This document shows, in pieces, positions 8,857 to 11,687 of a DNA stretch of 11,687 nt; position 1 is the first letter of the stretch; every line of letters begins with the position of its first letter. This DNA is from Auxenochlorella pyrenoidosa (Eukaryota; Chlorophyta; Trebouxiophyceae; Chlorellales; Chlorellaceae), in assembly GCA_001430745.1 (NCBI GenBank), contig KQ482042.1, positions 554,401 through 566,087 of the forward strand. The letters run 5' to 3'. Made by a program: the position numbers and the translations under genes. Under the pieces are notes generated by a model. That model had not been told where the DNA came from and made no database searches. It worked only from the letters and a program-made list of their open reading frames with translations.

Positions 8857-11687
8857 TCAAGGCTTGGAGGAGGCCTCCACCGGTGGCGCCGCATCCTCCA
8901 GCAATGCCACGCTGCCTTGGCCAGGGGCAGCAGCGCCCGCGGCTGGCAGGGCCTGGGCGGGCTGCGCCCCAGCCGCCGGCTCAGCGGCCGGCATGGCGCG
9001 CGCAGCTGCGTCCGGCGCAGCGGTGGTGCCAGGGGCGACGGCCGCGGGCTCAGCACCGGGGGTGATGCGCGTCAGCTGGGTGCCATACTTGGCGGTGTAC
9101 TGGGCCTCAAAGTCTCGGAAGGCCTGCAGCACCTCGGGCTTGGCGTGGGCCGCCAGGTCGGCGCCGCCGTATGTGATATTGCTGCGGGGGGGTGGGGGGG
9201 GGGGGGGGGGCACAGGGTGGGCGATGAATTGTCGTAGCCAGCGCACCCGAGGCGGGAAGCGCGGCACGCTGGAGCACGTGGCAAACGTGCGGCAGCAGCT
9301 CTTCTGCATATGCACAGATAAAGGATGCCTGCAGCCGCCAGCCTGGCCCAGCCCGCACGCCGTCACAAGATTCTCCCCCCGCCCCCCACCTGCACGCCCT
9401 GTCCAGGTCCATGTCCAGTCGGTAGTAGGAGGCCCAGTGGCCGCAGGGGAAGGAGTAGGAGCCGCCGCGGTCGTCGGTGGAGTTGCACAGCACCTCGGGG
9501 CCCCAGCAGGTGTCGTACTCGGGGCACTGCACGGGGTGGGGTGGGGGTGGGTGGGATGTGTGCCAGGTCAGGGGAGGCAGACTTGCAGAAGCGCACAGCA
9601 CAGGTCGGTGCGAGAGAAGTGCATGCTGCTCAAGGCCGTCCACCTGTCAGGCTGCCAGCAGCCGTCCGCCTGTCGGCCTTGCCGGACATTGCCAGACAGG
9701 CACCGCCCTGCCCTGCCCTGCTATCCCTGCCCCGCCCCACCTGCGCCTTCTTGAGGAAGCACTGCTGCAGCACCTCGTTGATCACAAAGCTGCGGGAACG
9801 ACAGGAGGACAGCAAGGGGATGGCAAGGCGATGCGGGTGAGCGGTGCAGAGTGGTTGGCAGCGCGCGTAGCCAAATCCTGCCAGGCCCACCCCGCCTGGC
9901 TCCCAGGTGTGCAGCCCAGGGTTGGGCAGGCGAGTTGTCCCTCCCAGTCGCCGCACCTCTCGCAGTCGGGGGCCTGCTGGCAGGCCACCATGCACTCCTG
10001 GAGCGTGACGTTGGCGCGGGAGCCGTAGGCGCCGGCACCATCAGTGCGGAAGAAGGCAAATGAGCCCAGCGGGTCGTAGATGTAGCCTGGTTGGGGCAGG
10101 GATTGTGGGGGGCAGAGGTGGACGCAATGGTGGGGGCTAGCCAGCGCGCAGTGCACCCATCAGTAGCCAAGCGCATGCAAGCCCAGCATTGAACGCCCCC
10201 AGGGCACAGCCCGGCCGCCAGGCGCCTGCGCACCAGGGGCGGAGGTTGGCCAGGCCACGTCATCTCCAGCGTCGCAGGCCAGGCCCAGCGGCTCCGACCA
10301 GTAGAGCGAGGTGAGGGCCTGCAGCGCCGTGGGGTTGGCCACGCAGCTCTTGCCGTTGCCATCGTAACCCCTGCAGGGAGGGGGGCCAAGCCGGGTGTTA
10401 GATAAGGGTTAGATGAGGGACAGGGCAGGCTTTAGCCCTTTGCAAGAGGGCAGCGTCTCCTACACCAGGACACCCTCCAGGGGAGCCATGCCTTCCCACA
10501 CCCGCCGCCGCGCCGCTGTTCGCACCCACCACCAGCACTGGCAGGCGTAGCCGGCGTCGGTGTCGACGCAGGTGGCGTGGGGGTCACACTCGGCGGTGCC
10601 GCGCACGCACTCGTTGATGGGGAGATCGCAGTTGGGGCCCTCCAGACCTGGGCAGGGTGGGTGGGTTGGAGGGGTAGAGAACTGGGTATGGACGGGGAAG
10701 GGATCGGCGCACGCCAGCCAGGTCGTCGCGGCATCAGCTCAGCCCATCCCCAACAATTGCAAGCCGGGGTGCTCAATGTGCACCCTGCTTTGTGTGTAGC
10801 CCCCGGCCCTCACCGGTACCGGGCTGGCCGTCCACCCAGGTCTGCTTGCAGTCTGGGGCGGGGCCGGCGGGGGCGGCGCGGTGCGAGTCTGCGATGCAGC
10901 CAGCCAGCGGCTGCGCGTTGAGCTGGGCCACCTCCTTGGCGTTCTCCAGGATGGGGGCAAAGGCGTCGTCGCTGGGGTAGATGCCTGCAGAGAGCGGGCC
11001 GGGATATGGGTGGAGACAGTGAAAGAATGTGCAGTCGGGGTAGCCGAACGATCGCAACTATCCCTCATTTGCAGGAGCAGCGGCAGGAGCACGCCCCCAT
11101 TGTCGCAGTGGCACCTTGCCCAGTTGCCTCACCGAACAGGCCGCGGCCACCGCCCTCAGAAGCGGGCGCAATCTGGCCCGCGTCGTAGAACTGCCAGAAG
11201 AGGGAGCCCTTGAGGGCGGAGGCTGGGTCGGCCAGCAGCTTGTCGATGGCCTGGTAGGCCACCTGCGGGAGAGCGGGGTGGTGGGGAGAGGGCAGGGCTG
11301 ATGAGGTCGGAATGGTGGCTGAGGGGGCAGGGGCAATCTGACGACGAATGACGGGTTCGCTGGGACGGCAGGGAAACACCAAAGCTGCCCATCAGGCGCC
11401 TTCACAGGGTGCCACATGGGCCGGGCCGGTTCCAGCCCAGACCCCCCGCGCTCCCCCCTGGGCTGCCTCACATTGAGGAAGGAGTTGCGCTCCTCCAGAG
11501 TGGCAGCCACAAACTTGCCACCAATGGTGGCGTTGACCGTCACCCACTTGCCAAACTGCAGGCAGCAGCGGGGGGCAGCAGGATTAAAAACAGCTTTGCA
11601 CTGTGGCTGAGGCAGCAGAACCGAGATGCACACAATTCATGGGATTGCGTTTGGGAAAACAGCCTCACCTCCCAGATGGTGCACGAC
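8857..11687 (-). CDS. Secreted glycoside hydrolase, GH5/endo-mannanase-like, with EGF-like and PAN/Apple-like modules (5'-partial)
   Basis: Exons in coding order: 11687-11669 (partial), 11555-11472, 11262-11133, 10984-10814, 10647-10530, 10370-10234, 10086-9957, 9789-9741, 9526-9390, 9181-8857 (432 residues plus TGA). All junctions are GT-AG with consistent phases. The visible start reads CTIWEFGKW; the Glu fits the GH5 nucleophile on strand beta-7. GSLFWQFYDAGQ fits the C-terminal barrel Trp of GH5 mannanases. A Cys-containing bridge follows. The EGF-like module has six Cys, from INEC through CQCWWGYDGNGKSC. A PAN/Apple-like stretch follows (TLQECMVACQQAPDCESF, QQCFLKKAQC), then more Cys and a roughly 75-residue Ala/Pro-rich tail. 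The likely role is hydrolysis of a beta-mannan or related wall polysaccharide outside the cell. The substrate is not proven, because the acid/base Glu and most of the barrel are off the window. No transmembrane segment is visible. Confidence 0.8.
9186..9210 (-). repeat. Homopolymer C tract at a 3' splice site
   Basis: The + strand has seven G, one T and seventeen G. On the coding strand this is C17-A-C7 directly before GCAG, the acceptor of the last intron (9389-9182). It serves as the pyrimidine tract. The exact length is prone to sequencing and slippage error. Confidence 0.9.
9741..10086 (-). other. PAN/Apple-like Cys-rich module of the glycoside hydrolase
   Basis: Two exons (10086-9957 and 9789-9741) encode a module with aromatic SFAFFR, then NVTLQECMVACQQAPDC-ESF and QQCFLKK. 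This is the helix and strand pattern of PAN/Apple domains, which bind protein or carbohydrate. The Ser at the junction is AG|C across the intron. The module call rests on a short signature and is moderate. Confidence 0.55.
10530..10647 (-). other. EGF-like module exon of the glycoside hydrolase
   Basis: After the Gly split by the intron, the exon encodes LEGPNCDLPINECVRGTAEC, then ATC, YACQC and WW. The next exon supplies GYDGNGKSC. The Cys spacing C-x5-C-x5-C-x8-C-x-C-x10-C fits an EGF-like fold, and INEC resembles the start of calcium-binding EGF modules. The donor GTGGGT at 10529 was preferred over an earlier GTGGTG because it restores the usual C-x-C-x-x-G-Y spacing. Confidence 0.75.

Noticed and set aside
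8864..9754. Long + strand open frame of nearly 300 codons
   Set aside because: It runs antisense to the last exons of the glycoside hydrolase, whose Cys pattern and splice phases are coherent. The frame crosses the poly-G tract as a Gly run.
1..11687. CRISPR array, phage, transposon or bacterial operon
   Set aside because: No regular spaced repeats, terminal inverted repeats, transposase or Shine-Dalgarno-led gene strings were seen. Every gene has spliceosomal introns.

Overview
The window looks like nuclear DNA of a GC-rich green alga, most like a Chlorella-type trebouxiophyte. The evidence is very high GC, genes split into many small exons by introns of about 75-390 bases ending in a pyrimidine tract and CAG, Ala/Pro-rich low-complexity protein segments, a TGTAA-type polyadenylation signal after two of the genes, and a plant-type peroxisomal thiolase. 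The lineage is inferred; no marker gene fixes the genus.

Layout. (1) Positions 34-3005, + strand: the last ten exons of a 3-ketoacyl-CoA thiolase of the plant KAT family (peroxisomal fatty-acid beta-oxidation). Its N-terminus lies upstream of the window. All three catalytic motifs are present. Two of its nine visible introns appear to start with GC instead of GT. (2) Positions 3006-3543: convergent 3' ends of the thiolase and the next gene. (3) Positions 3544-5569 and 6016-8380, both on the - strand: a tandem pair of nine-exon genes that I do not recognise. Each encodes a predicted secreted protein of about 255-266 residues: signal peptide, Pro/Ser-rich linker, then a conserved domain of about 155 residues. 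They were reconstructed by comparing the two copies. Six consecutive internal exons have matching lengths and phases, and the domain is about 60% identical by hand alignment, so this is an old gene duplication. (4) Positions 8381-8856: the gap between this pair and the next gene, with a TATA-like box and a polyadenylation signal. (5) Positions 8857-11687, - strand, 5' end off the window: the last ten exons of a predicted extracellular glycoside hydrolase. It has the C-terminal part of a GH5/endo-mannanase-like catalytic domain, then an EGF-like module, a PAN/Apple-like Cys-rich module and an Ala/Pro-rich tail.

How they work together. The thiolase is a metabolic gene with no visible link to its neighbours. 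The three - strand genes all look secreted and may act at the cell wall or outside the cell, but that grouping is inference. The most notable points are the undescribed tandem secreted family and the several GC-AG introns supported by homology. All exon borders were read by eye and need transcript evidence.
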